Assembly: GCA_030647005.1 (NCBI GenBank)
Contig: JAUSKG010000033.1
Span: 1 to 50,584 of the forward strand
From: a bacterium
Lineage (GTDB): Bacteria > Patescibacteriota > Patescibacteriia > JACPHY01
Reading direction: 5' to 3'
DNA length: 50,584 bases
Shown: in pieces, positions 22,851 through 30,038 of the stretch
Layout of the letters: each line of letters begins with the position of its first letter
Position numbering within the stretch: position 1 is the first letter of the stretch
The notes under the pieces: generated by a model
The model's input: the letters and a program-made list of their open reading frames with translations, nothing else
What the model was told of the DNA's origin: nothing
Databases searched by the model: none
Program-made: the position numbers and the translations under genes

Positions 22851-23750
22851 TTATTCCGTAAGGGTGATCAGGACCGGCGCTCCAAGTGTGCTGCGATTCC
22901 CGTTCCAATCCTCTCCGCGCACGCGGAGTTCAATGGTGTTGCCCCGCGGCAGGCCAAAGAGCCGTACTTCCCACGTGCCAAAGCCGGGGATTTCCGGCAC
23001 CGCGTCAATCCACGTCTGTGCCTTCCCAACGCGGTTCACCGCGAGCTGTACCTTCGCAACCGCCGATCCGCCGTGGTCCTGCGCAACGCCGCGGACGAAA
23101 ATCCAATCCCGCGCGAACGTACTCCCGTCCACCGGTTCCGTGATGCGCACCGTTGGTGCAAGCGTGTCGGCTTGAATCTGCTGGATCGTCAACGTCGCGC
23201 TCGTCATCACCGCGACTGGCGCAGGCCGAGCGGTCCGCAGGAAGATGCCGTGGTCACCCGCATCATACTCCATCGCCTTGAACCGATCAAGATGCGTCTG
23301 GAGCGTCAGCCGTGTCGTCGCATGGTTCGTCGGAAGAGGAAGGACATCAACGGTGATGAAGAAGCGTCTGCCCGCTGCGGGAACGTCCGCGTTGATCCGA
23401 CGGAACGCCCAGCCGTTTTCACTTCCGAGCCACGTCCCCGCACCGAGCAGCGTATCAACACCAATCCCCTGAAACCCAATCGCGCCCGCATCTGCCCAGA
23501 GTTCGGCCGCAACGATGTCACGCTCCCACTCCGCGGTACCATCCTGCTTGACGAAGAGCACGTCGAGCACGTCATCCTTTCCAGGGATCACCGTCATATC
23601 AAGCCCCAGAACATCCAACTGACCGCCGAACACGGTCGCGTTGGTAAGCGGGGCGAGCTCCACGCGCACCTCCGGCGGCGCGAGCGCACGGGCAACCGCA
23701 ACGGACACGAACAGGAGGGCGAGCACCGCGGGAATAATGATGCGTTTCAT
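22851..23750 (-). CDS. Exported beta-domain/Ig-like protein
   Basis: A 299-residue exported protein. The signal peptide MKRIIIPAVLALLFVSVAVA is followed by a beta-rich domain (about 25-190; VELAPLTNATVFGGQLDVLG, then RFFITVDVLPLPTNHATTRL). An Ig-like domain of the bacterial surface type begins TLAPTVRITEPVDGSTFA and ends near LITLTE. No catalytic motif is visible. It is the first gene of the Ig-like/TPR/subtilase unit. A TATACT box preceded by GTGCGC lies about 30 nt upstream of the ATG, and GGAGG follows it. It probably acts in the envelope as a binding or structural part; the partner is unknown. Confidence 0.75.
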   Translation of the reverse strand: MKRIIIPAVLALLFVSVAVARALAPPEVRVELAPLTNATVFGGQLDVLGLDMTVIPGKDDVLDVLFVKQDGTAEWERDIVAAELWADAGAIGFQGIGVDTLLGAGTWLGSENGWAFRRINADVPAAGRRFFITVDVLPLPTNHATTRLTLQTHLDRFKAMEYDAGDHGIFLRTARPAPVAVMTSATLTIQQIQADTLAPTVRITEPVDGSTFARDWIFVRGVAQDHGGSAVAKVQLAVNRVGKAQTWIDAVPEIPGFGTWEVRLFGLPRGNTIELRVRGEDWNGNRSTLGAPVLITLTE

Positions 23751-23840
23751 AGCATTGATGCCGTACAAGAACAGCACCTCCAGTATAGCGCACTATGGAG
23801 AGAAAGCACACAGCAAAACGTCTCCCGTTTGCTTTACCCT

Positions 23841-23979
23841 GTCATTGCGAGGAGTCCGCGACGCGGCAATCCCGGTCATACCGGCAGAAGGTGAAAGCCG
23901 GGTACACTGCATGGCCGGGATTGCCACGCCTCGGGGACTCGGCTCGCAATGACAATAATGGGTGGCTCCTCGCAATGAC
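23841..23979. repeat. TCATTGCGAGG inverted repeat with an extra arm
   Basis: GTCATTGCGAGGAGTCCGCG and GGCAATCCCGGTCAT on the left mirror GGCCGGGATTGCC and GGCTCGCAATGAC on the right. A further CTCCTCGCAATGAC follows at 23966-23979. No gene is encoded. Confidence 0.85.
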
Positions 23980-23990
23980 AAACACGCAAC

Positions 23991-24024
23991 GCAAACACCC
24001 CGCCGTTTCCGGAGGGGTGTTTGC
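23991..24024 (-). terminator. Probable terminator downstream of the S-layer-like gene
   Basis: GCAAACACCCC pairs perfectly with GGGGTGTTTGC (11 bp, 12-nt loop). It lies about 305 nt beyond the stop of the S-layer-like gene, which would give that transcript a long 3' untranslated region. Confidence 0.6.
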
Positions 24025-24328
24025 AGCGGCATCGCGCCGCGCCTGCTGCTCGCGTGGTGTTCCTGAAAGGAGATGCATCGCCGGTCGCGAGCGTGTGAGC
24101 CCTGTGCGGGGCGGGTCGAGCCATTGATTGCGGCTCGATGGTTCCCGAATCACCCGCGACTCCACGGTCACGTCGTCGTGCGAATCCTCCCTGGTCTTCC
24201 GCAGAGGAGTATGCGAGCGGCGGTCAGCCGAGTGGCACAACTATCCGTAGGTTCCGCGTGGGGCCGATCGCACCTGCAGCGCGATGTGCGAAGCGAGGAG
24301 GAGCAGCCCCCGTTGCGGAACGTTCGTG
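24025..24328. other. Gene-free stretch between terminator and S-layer-like gene
   Basis: I see no convincing protein, tRNA or other RNA gene. A small hairpin (CGAGCC/GGCTCG around 24115-24137) and GC-rich text are present. It would be the 3' untranslated region of the S-layer-like transcript. Confidence 0.4.
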
Positions 24329-27300
24329 CTAGTTGTAGGTCAGGCCGTTGCCGTTGACCGGCAAGGTCTTCGTGTACGTCGCCGAGTCCACAACACACTC
24401 GTTCGCCGTTGCGAGGTCGGTGGTTGCGGCCGTGCAGCTCGTGCCGTTGAGGCCGGAGAGCTGGACGTCCATCCATTGGACACCGGACGCCGTCGCCGTA
24501 CCGTCGTTGATGCTCGTCTGGAGCGACTTGCTCGAGGAAGCGCCACCTGCGCCCGTCGTATCACCGACGAGGAGGAGCACGCGTGTCTCGCCCGCGCCAA
24601 TGATGAGCGCCGTGTCCCAACCATCCGAGCTGCCGCCATCAAGACCCGCATCGTCCGTCGTGCTCTCCAAGCCGTTGACGTGGATACCGCCGGTTCCCGC
24701 GTCCATCGGCTGGGTGACGTTCGCCGTCAGCCAGTCCGCGTACGTCACCGAGCGGTCGGTGTTGTAGAGGAACGCAGAACCGGTACCGGTCACCTGATTC
24801 GTGTCGCCGCCCTGTGCCGAACCGGAGTTGATGAACTCGAGGTCGAAGACCGTGATTTCATCGCCGGTTGCGGTCGCCCACATGCGGAAGACCTCCTTAC
24901 CAGTGCCGGGCGTGTGCACGCCGCTCGGCGAGTTCGCGTCGAGGCCGACCGCGAGCACGCCGTCGAACACACCCATCTCGTAGCCACCATCAATCGTGCC
25001 GGCGGTGTTGCCATCAACGCCACTCGAGTCAATGTCATTCTGGTCAATCGTCGCGCCGGAGTCCTTGCCGGTGGCCACGATGTTGTAGCCGACCGTTGCG
25101 GACGCGGCTGCGGCCCACGAGCTTGCATCACCGTCATCGTCGCCGATGCCGAAATGCAGCACGCTGCCAGAAGTCACCTGCTCCTTCGCGTTGAAGCTCG
25201 CCTTGATCTCCAGGTACATCGGGCTGTCCTTGACCACGCGGAGTACACCGGAGTCAAGCACGACATTCTTCTCGCCGTCCGAGCCGAACGTGTAGCCCGC
25301 CTGGTTCCCGATGAGGGTCCCATTGAGGTACAGCTTGAAGGTATCAACGTTCGCGAGGTTGCCCGCTGCCTCCGCCTGGTTGGCGATGAACACCGGGAGC
25401 TGCGTGACATCAACATCTTCATCCGCTGCGGTGAGCTTGTACTTCGTCATCGAGACACCCTTGGAACCGGCAACGATCGGGCCGGAGACCGCGCGGTCTG
25501 CTGCAAGCTCAACCTTGAGCGTGCCGCTCGCCGCAACCGTCTGTGCCTGACCAGCACCGGTGATCTGCGTGCCATCCGTCATCGTGATGGCGGAGCTCGT
25601 GGTGTAACCCGTTGCCGTCACCGCCGCCACGTCTACGACGTGCGTCGCGGTCGCGCCAGTCGCCGCCGTCGCAAGGATGTCCGCGCGTACCTCGTACGTC
25701 GCGCTCTTCGTCTTGCTGAGGCGGAGCGGGCTCTGGAAGGTGAACGTCAACGTGCTGTCAATACCGGCGGTATTCGCCGTGTACGTCGCAGCCGCCGTGG
25801 AGTTCGTGGTCGAGATACGGACCATCGTGTCGGTGCTGTCCGACGTATCCGCGTCGCCCCAGAGCTCGAAGTTGACGAGGTCACCCGGGAGTGCCGCTGC
25901 GCCAGTCGCATCTGCGACCTGGATCGAAGCGATGCGCGCGTCCTCGCCACCAGCCGATGCGTCGAGCGTGAACTTCGCGAATCCGTAGTCCTGCACGCCC
26001 GCAATCACGTTACCCGCAATCGGCGTCGCGAGCGTCGTCGCTGCGAGCGCGGCGGCATTGACCGTGAGCGTATTGCCCGCCACGTCCGTGGTCGTCTGCA
26101 CCGTGCTGACCTTGCCGGACTGCACGCCCTTCGCCGTGAACTCGCTCACGTCGAGGGTCGCGACAACCGTGTCCGCCGTCCCATCACCGTCATTGCCGGC
26201 GGTGGAAGCGACGTTCGCCTTGAGCGTGTACGCGTTCGTGCCAACCGGAACCGTCATCGTGTCCGTGAAGGTGATCGTGTTCGTTGCACAGTCCTTGGGA
26301 CCGGCTGCAACCGCGCCCTTGCTGTCGTAGAGCGTGACGGAAGTGAGCTCCGTGCAGACGAAGTCATCCGCGAACGTGAAGTCCCAGTTCTGCGACGTGA
26401 TGCGTACCTCCTCACCCGTCACGGTGAAACTCACCACGAGGAGCGGGACACCGGTCGAACCCTGCGCGACGTTGCCCGTTGCCGGGCTGGACGATGCGCG
26501 GTCAAGCCGGAGCGTGCCCTGCGCAACGGTCTGCGCCTGACACGCACCACCCGTCACGCCTGCCGTGGCACAGAAGTCATTGCGGGTCGGCGTGATGCCG
26601 AAACCGTACTTCGCACCAACGACACGGATCGTGTACGCGTTGCCGTCGTGGAGATCAAAGCCAACCGTGCGGTTGGACGCGGACCCGCCCGTGATGGAGG
26701 CCTTCACGGAGAAGTTCCGGCTCTCACCCTTCGGAATGGTCATGCTCAATCCGTCGAACACCACGCGGCCATTGGCCGGGAGCGTTGCGGACTCCGCGAG
26801 CGTTGCACCTGTCTCCTCAAGCACGAGCTTGATGTCCTTCACATCGGACGTCGAAACCGTGCCGGACTGGATCGCAACGATCTGCTTCACCACGAGATCC
26901 TCGGCAGAACCCGCCTCCACGCGAACCTGCGTGAAACGGAAGCCCTGCTCATCGGGATCAATGTTCTGATCCGAGGTCGGCATGTTCGCACCGCGGTAGA
27001 GTACTGCGGTACCAACTGCTGCGTGGTTTGCATCTGCCGTCATCGTTCCGCCCTTGAGCGGGAACGTGCCGCCGACGCTGCCGGACGAGAGCGTGATGTC
27101 CGCCGCCTTATTCACCTCGAAGGTGAACGAGCTGCCGGCGTTCGCGCCGATGTCTGCCGCAATCGTGATGGTCTTCTCGCCGCTCACCGCAATGGAAATG
27201 CCGGTGAAAGACGCCTGCGCGCTCGCGTTGAGCGTCTGCGTCGTGCCGAGCTGCGTCGTACCATCGTAGAGCTTCACGCCCGTGATGTTCGCGTCCGCCT

Positions 27301-28036
27301 CACCGCCGGTCTTGAGAACCTTGAGGCCCGTCACCGTGCCGGTACCAACGAGCTTCAGCTTGAGCACCGGCGCGTCAGCCGCGCGCGGCGCAAGCGTGCC
27401 GCCACCCGCTTCCGCGAGAGACGCGGAGAGGACGGTCGGGCCAACCACCACCGGCGGTGTCACCGCCGTGGAACCGGCGATGCCCTTGTCCACACCGATG
27501 CTCGTTGCCGCCGCCATCTGCGCCGCCTTGTCGAAGTCCGATGCCGCATTGACCGCCGCACCAATCGTGTAGTTCACGAAGAATGCGTCCGGAACGTCAT
27601 GGACCATGGAGGCCCAGGATGCGCCGTAGATCGCGACTGCAACGGCTTCCGTTGCAACGTGACGGAGCGTTCCGCCTGCTGCCACCGCGTACACCTTGGG
27701 GTCCGTGGTGATCTTCACCATCTGGACACCTGGCTTGTACGTTGCGTTTCCACCGATCGAGATCGCTGCGAGTTCAGCATCGGTGACCGACTGGACACCG
27801 GAGAAGCTCGCGTACCAGGTCTTGTACGTTGGCTCATTCGGGAACACGTAACGCTTCCCATCAGCCGCGTAGTAGTACACGGCCGGGAGAGAACCCTTGA
27901 TGAGCGTTCCCGCTGCTGGCGCCGCGCTCGCGACGAGCGGAGCGATGAGGAGCGAGAGGCCCATGGACCACGCGATCGTCGTGATAACGACGGACCACGT
28001 GAGCGTGCGCTTCCCGAGTGCGATTGCACTGTGCAT
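24329..28036 (-). CDS. Large S-layer-like surface protein with N-terminal repeat domain
   Basis: A 1,235-residue exported protein. The signal peptide spans about 1-38 (RTLTWSVVITTIAWSMGLSL, cleavage near ASA). The mature N-terminus (43-160) holds two units of the module shared with the subtilase and giant adhesin: VYYYAADGKRYVFPNEPTY and KVYAVAAGGTLRHVATE. After it come tandem beta domains; three near residues 500, 660 and 830 restart in the same style (for example GTLKVELAADRAVSGPIVAG). The composition is rich in Ala, Thr, Gly and Val and poor in Cys and Lys, as in S-layer proteins. The ATG at 28036 is chosen for the signal peptide; the nearest GGAG is 17 nt upstream, unusually far. It may be the main lattice protein, which is inference. 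Confidence 0.8.
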   Translation of the reverse strand: MHSAIALGKRTLTWSVVITTIAWSMGLSLLIAPLVASAAPAAGTLIKGSLPAVYYYAADGKRYVFPNEPTYKTWYASFSGVQSVTDAELAAISIGGNATYKPGVQMVKITTDPKVYAVAAGGTLRHVATEAVAVAIYGASWASMVHDVPDAFFVNYTIGAAVNAASDFDKAAQMAAATSIGVDKGIAGSTAVTPPVVVGPTVLSASLAEAGGGTLAPRAADAPVLKLKLVGTGTVTGLKVLKTGGEADANITGVKLYDGTTQLGTTQTLNASAQASFTGISIAVSGEKTITIAADIGANAGSSFTFEVNKAADITLSSGSVGGTFPLKGGTMTADANHAAVGTAVLYRGANMPTSDQNIDPDEQGFRFTQVRVEAGSAEDLVVKQIVAIQSGTVSTSDVKDIKLVLEETGATLAESATLPANGRVVFDGLSMTIPKGESRNFSVKASITGGSASNRTVGFDLHDGNAYTIRVVGAKYGFGITPTRNDFCATAGVTGGACQAQTVAQGTLRLDRASSSPATGNVAQGSTGVPLLVVSFTVTGEEVRITSQNWDFTFADDFVCTELTSVTLYDSKGAVAAGPKDCATNTITFTDTMTVPVGTNAYTLKANVASTAGNDGDGTADTVVATLDVSEFTAKGVQSGKVSTVQTTTDVAGNTLTVNAAALAATTLATPIAGNVIAGVQDYGFAKFTLDASAGGEDARIASIQVADATGAAALPGDLVNFELWGDADTSDSTDTMVRISTTNSTAAATYTANTAGIDSTLTFTFQSPLRLSKTKSATYEVRADILATAATGATATHVVDVAAVTATGYTTSSAITMTDGTQITGAGQAQTVAASGTLKVELAADRAVSGPIVAGSKGVSMTKYKLTAADEDVDVTQLPVFIANQAEAAGNLANVDTFKLYLNGTLIGNQAGYTFGSDGEKNVVLDSGVLRVVKDSPMYLEIKASFNAKEQVTSGSVLHFGIGDDDGDASSWAAAASATVGYNIVATGKDSGATIDQNDIDSSGVDGNTAGTIDGGYEMGVFDGVLAVGLDANSPSGVHTPGTGKEVFRMWATATGDEITVFDLEFINSGSAQGGDTNQVTGTGSAFLYNTDRSVTYADWLTANVTQPMDAGTGGIHVNGLESTTDDAGLDGGSSDGWDTALIIGAGETRVLLLVGDTTGAGGASSSKSLQTSINDGTATASGVQWMDVQLSGLNGTSCTAATTDLATANECVVDSATYTKTLPVNGNGLTYN

Positions 28037-28079
28037 AGAGATAATCCGACTGACTCCTTTAGTGAGGAGATTGGTGTGC

Positions 28080-28107
28080 GGTCCTCCGACTTGCATCGGA
28101 GACGACC
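28080..28107 (-). other. Hairpin in the leader of the S-layer-like gene
   Basis: On the minus strand GGTC-gt-CTCCGA pairs with TCGGAG-GACC around a short loop, 44 nt before the start codon. A second small pair (CTCC/GGAG) nearer the start includes the only Shine-Dalgarno-like sequence. The leader may influence mRNA stability or translation. Confidence 0.4.
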
Positions 28108-28121
28108 TTTGCTGACCGACA

Positions 28122-28135
28122 CCTATTTATATATA
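28122..28135 (-). promoter_or_regulatory. A/T-rich candidate -10 region of the S-layer-like gene
   Basis: TATATATAAATAGG on the minus strand is the only A/T-rich block in a GC-rich leader and could hold the -10 (TATATA or TATAAA). I see no good -35 at 17 bp, so the call is weak. Confidence 0.35.
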
Positions 28136-28319
28136 CCCGCGCGAGAGACATCCTGCGGGATGAACTTCGCAGGCCGAGCGTTGCCGCTCTCCCTGCAAAG
28201 ACATCCCACGATGGCTCCGCACCGGCCCTCGATACGCGAGGGGAGCGATGGAGAGACGCGAGATATCTCCATTGCTCCAGCCGTGTATTCCTTTCTCACA
28301 AGCTCCAATATTGTACCGT

Positions 28320-28451
28320 GTGAGATTTCTCTCTCCGCTACGCTCTGTTCGAAATGACATCGGTGAGAAAAGACGAACCCCTTCCGTCATTTCGAGCATT
28401 TCTGTCATTTCGAGTATTTCTGTCATTTCGAGCGCGAGCGAGAAATCTCAT
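28320..28451. repeat. TCATTTCGA repeat cluster with a 14-nt tandem
   Basis: A right arm (GTGAGATTTCTCTCTCC to TTCGAAATGAC, 28320-28358) is followed by three closely spaced TCATTTCGA starts from 28387, separated by GCATTTCT/GTATTTCT, ending GAGAAATCTCA. This arrangement suggests repeated slippage or re-insertion at one site. Confidence 0.75.
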
Positions 28452-28468
28452 ACTGGCGAAGGAGAACC

Positions 28469-29092
28469 TCACCCGCCGAAGAAGATGCTGCGGTTGCGGT
28501 AGAACTGATCGCGCTCTTCATCAACAAAGAGGTTCTTGCCGCGACGGTACTGCGTCGCGATTTCTTCGTCAGAAAAAACGCTCTTCACGCGGTGGACATC
28601 CGTCGCTGCCGGCCGCACCGTGCGCGCCTGCGTCGGAGCGGTCTGCGGCGCAACTGCAACTGCGGTCTCAAAGATACTCTTGGGAAGCGCGTTGACTCCT
28701 TCCTGCTGCGCGACCGTCGCCGAACCACTGGACGCAACCGCGCTGGATGTCTGCGGCGGGAGCGTGGCACCCGCGAGCGTTGCATCATCGCCCATGCGCC
28801 CCGCGACGTTCATGACAGAAAATGCAAGCGCGGCAATCGCGGCGATCCCAAACGCGGGACGCATGAAGAGCGCCCGCAGGAGAGTAAGCATACCCTGCGG
28901 TGCATCCGTCACACTGTGGACGGCGCGCATTGACTGAACCGATCGCTCGAGCACCCCCGTTCCAAAACGCATCTCTGCGACACGACAAACGTGCGCCTCC
29001 AGATCCCGGAGGCGATCATCGGACGGTGCAAGCGCCTGCCCATAGCTGCGCAGCGCGACGTCCATCTCATGTGTGGTCCACGTGCTCTTCAT
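28469..29092 (-). CDS. Single-span membrane protein, likely anti-sigma partner
   Basis: A 207-residue protein with a cytoplasmic N-terminal part (1-78), one membrane span (AFGIAAIAALAFSVMNVAG, about 80-98) and an extracytoplasmic tail rich in Ala, Thr and Val. The tail ends in a charged block with DEEIATQYRRGKNLFVDEER. It overlaps the end of the ECF sigma gene by 26 nt. This position and topology are those of anti-sigma factors, which hold the sigma factor at the membrane until an envelope signal arrives. I see no zinc-binding anti-sigma motif (H-x3-C-x2-C), so function is inferred from context. ATG 29065 is an alternative start. Confidence 0.65.
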   Translation of the reverse strand: MKSTWTTHEMDVALRSYGQALAPSDDRLRDLEAHVCRVAEMRFGTGVLERSVQSMRAVHSVTDAPQGMLTLLRALFMRPAFGIAAIAALAFSVMNVAGRMGDDATLAGATLPPQTSSAVASSGSATVAQQEGVNALPKSIFETAVAVAPQTAPTQARTVRPAATDVHRVKSVFSDEEIATQYRRGKNLFVDEERDQFYRNRSIFFGG

Positions 29093-29639
29093 GTGGTGTG
29101 CGTGCTTCGTTCTCCCGCAAACGCTTCTTGAGCTTCTTCCTGGCGGCGTGGAGCCGGACGCGGACGGCCCCCGGTGACGTCTCGAGCATTTCCGCGATCT
29201 CCGCGATCGTCAGTCCGAGCATCGCGGTGAGCGTGATGAGTTCCCGATCCTCCTCCCGCATCTCCGCAAGCGCGGCGTGTACCTGCTCCAACTGCTCCCT
29301 CGCCTCCACCCGCCGTTCGAGCGATCCTGCCGCCGGAAGTTCCGGTGCGTCCTCGATGGTAATGTCACCGGCGCGGTTCGACTTCGTCTCGTAGTACGCG
29401 ACGAGCCGCATGCGTGCGATCCGGAACAGGAGGCCGCGCGGGTGCGCGATCACGCGATCGGTTCGCTGGCAGTACTCGATGAACTGACACACCGTCTCCG
29501 CGAGGACATCCTTCGCGTCATCCTGGTCCGACACCCGGTAGGCAACAAATCGCGTGAGGGTCGGAAGGTGGACGACCACAGCATCCTGAACGGACGGATC
29601 AGCCATTCCTTGGTGTGGATATCGTTCTTGCTCGTTCAT
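29067..29639 (-). CDS. ECF-type RNA polymerase sigma factor
   Basis: A 190-residue group-4 (ECF) sigma factor. Region 2 covers about 24-85 (DQDDAKDVLAETVCQFIEYC, then PRGLLFRIARMRLVAYY) and binds core polymerase and the -10. Region 4 covers about 120-172 with the helix-turn-helix LTIAEIAEMLETSPGAVRVR, which reads the -35. The linker is short, as expected for ECF sigmas. Its promoter (29701-29729) has the vegetative-like window consensus. It is divergent from the giant adhesin and overlaps a membrane protein likely to be its anti-sigma, so control of envelope genes is plausible. The start at 29639 lacks a clear ribosome site; ATG 29606 follows AAGGA too closely. Confidence 0.9.
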   Translation of the reverse strand: MNEQERYPHQGMADPSVQDAVVVHLPTLTRFVAYRVSDQDDAKDVLAETVCQFIEYCQRTDRVIAHPRGLLFRIARMRLVAYYETKSNRAGDITIEDAPELPAAGSLERRVEAREQLEQVHAALAEMREEDRELITLTAMLGLTIAEIAEMLETSPGAVRVRLHAARKKLKKRLRENEARTPHEEHVDHT

Positions 29640-29700
29640 GAACTGAAGTAAGAAAAATGGCCTGACATTAGGGCAACATCAAGGCCACTTCATTGGAAGC

Positions 29701-29729
29701 ACTGTAGCAGATATCAATAGAATGATCAA
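29701..29729 (-). promoter_or_regulatory. Promoter of the ECF sigma gene
   Basis: On the minus strand: TTGATC, 14 nt, TGC, TACAGT. Same 17-bp spacing and TGC extension as the other five sites. The transcription start would lie near 29695, about 55 nt before the sigma start codon. Confidence 0.6.
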
Positions 29730-29753
29730 GTGTCAGTATCATGCGTACAATAC

Positions 29754-29779
29754 TTTTTAGCACTCTAGCGTGCTAAAAA
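29754..29779. promoter_or_regulatory. Operator-like inverted repeat 1
   Basis: TTTTTAGCAC and GTGCTAAAAA are perfect 10-nt arms around TCTAGC. It lies 25 nt upstream of the sigma -35 on the minus strand. The half-site TTAGCACTC is like that of CIRCE, but the spacing is 6 instead of 9 nt. Likely a binding site for a dimeric regulator; which one is unknown. Confidence 0.55.
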
Positions 29780-29842
29780 ACATCACTTTATCAATAAAAA
29801 AATGGCTCTACTGTGCCACGCTGCGATACATAACTCTATTTT

Positions 29843-29860
29843 ATAACACTATCGTGCTAT
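29843..29860. promoter_or_regulatory. Operator-like inverted repeat 2
   Basis: ATAACAC and GTGCTAT (one mismatch) around TATC repeat the core of the site 80 nt away. GTGCTATTTT inside it also fits the TGC-TAnnnT -10 pattern toward the adhesin, so binding could block that promoter. No -35 match was seen. Confidence 0.45.
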
Positions 29861-30038
29861 TTTTTAGCTATTGAAAACTCCATCTGTCACAGCTCTCATC
29901 ACATAAAAACCATGTAATCTCCATGACAGGAACCACGAAGATATACACATCAAAACCAAAAACACGAGCAGGGTACAATAGAACCAGGTCAACTTTTTTC
30001 GCACTCAGCACTCTCCGGATTCACGGGGAGGCAATACC

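Larger units (their letters stand above)
28037..28468. other. Long leader and repeat region between S-layer-like gene and sigma partner
   Basis: No gene seen. It holds the leader hairpin, the A/T-rich block, a degenerate stretch with AGATATCTCGCGTCTCTCC, and repeats at 28320-28451. Short frames here look like repeat sequence rather than genes. Confidence 0.5.
29640..30038. other. A/T-rich divergent regulatory region
   Basis: About 400 nt between the sigma gene and the adhesin gene, clearly lower in G+C than anything around it. It contains a sigma-gene promoter, two related inverted repeats, TACAAT at 29974-29979 and a GGGGAGG ribosome site at 30025-30031 for the adhesin. No gene seen. Confidence 0.75.

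Noticed and set aside
24025-24328. tRNA or small RNA gene
   Set aside because: A short hairpin and a GAATC-like stretch drew attention, but no cloverleaf, T-arm consensus or promoter could be assembled.
24284-28357. A plus-strand open frame of 1,357 codons
   Set aside because: It is the exact antisense of the S-layer-like gene, very rich in Arg, Asp, Glu and His, with no domain. The minus strand has a signal peptide and clear repeat domains.
29754-29779. A true CIRCE/HrcA site
   Set aside because: One half-site matches TTAGCACTC, but the spacer is 6 nt, not 9, and the other half lacks the full GAGTGCTAA. No heat-shock gene is adjacent.
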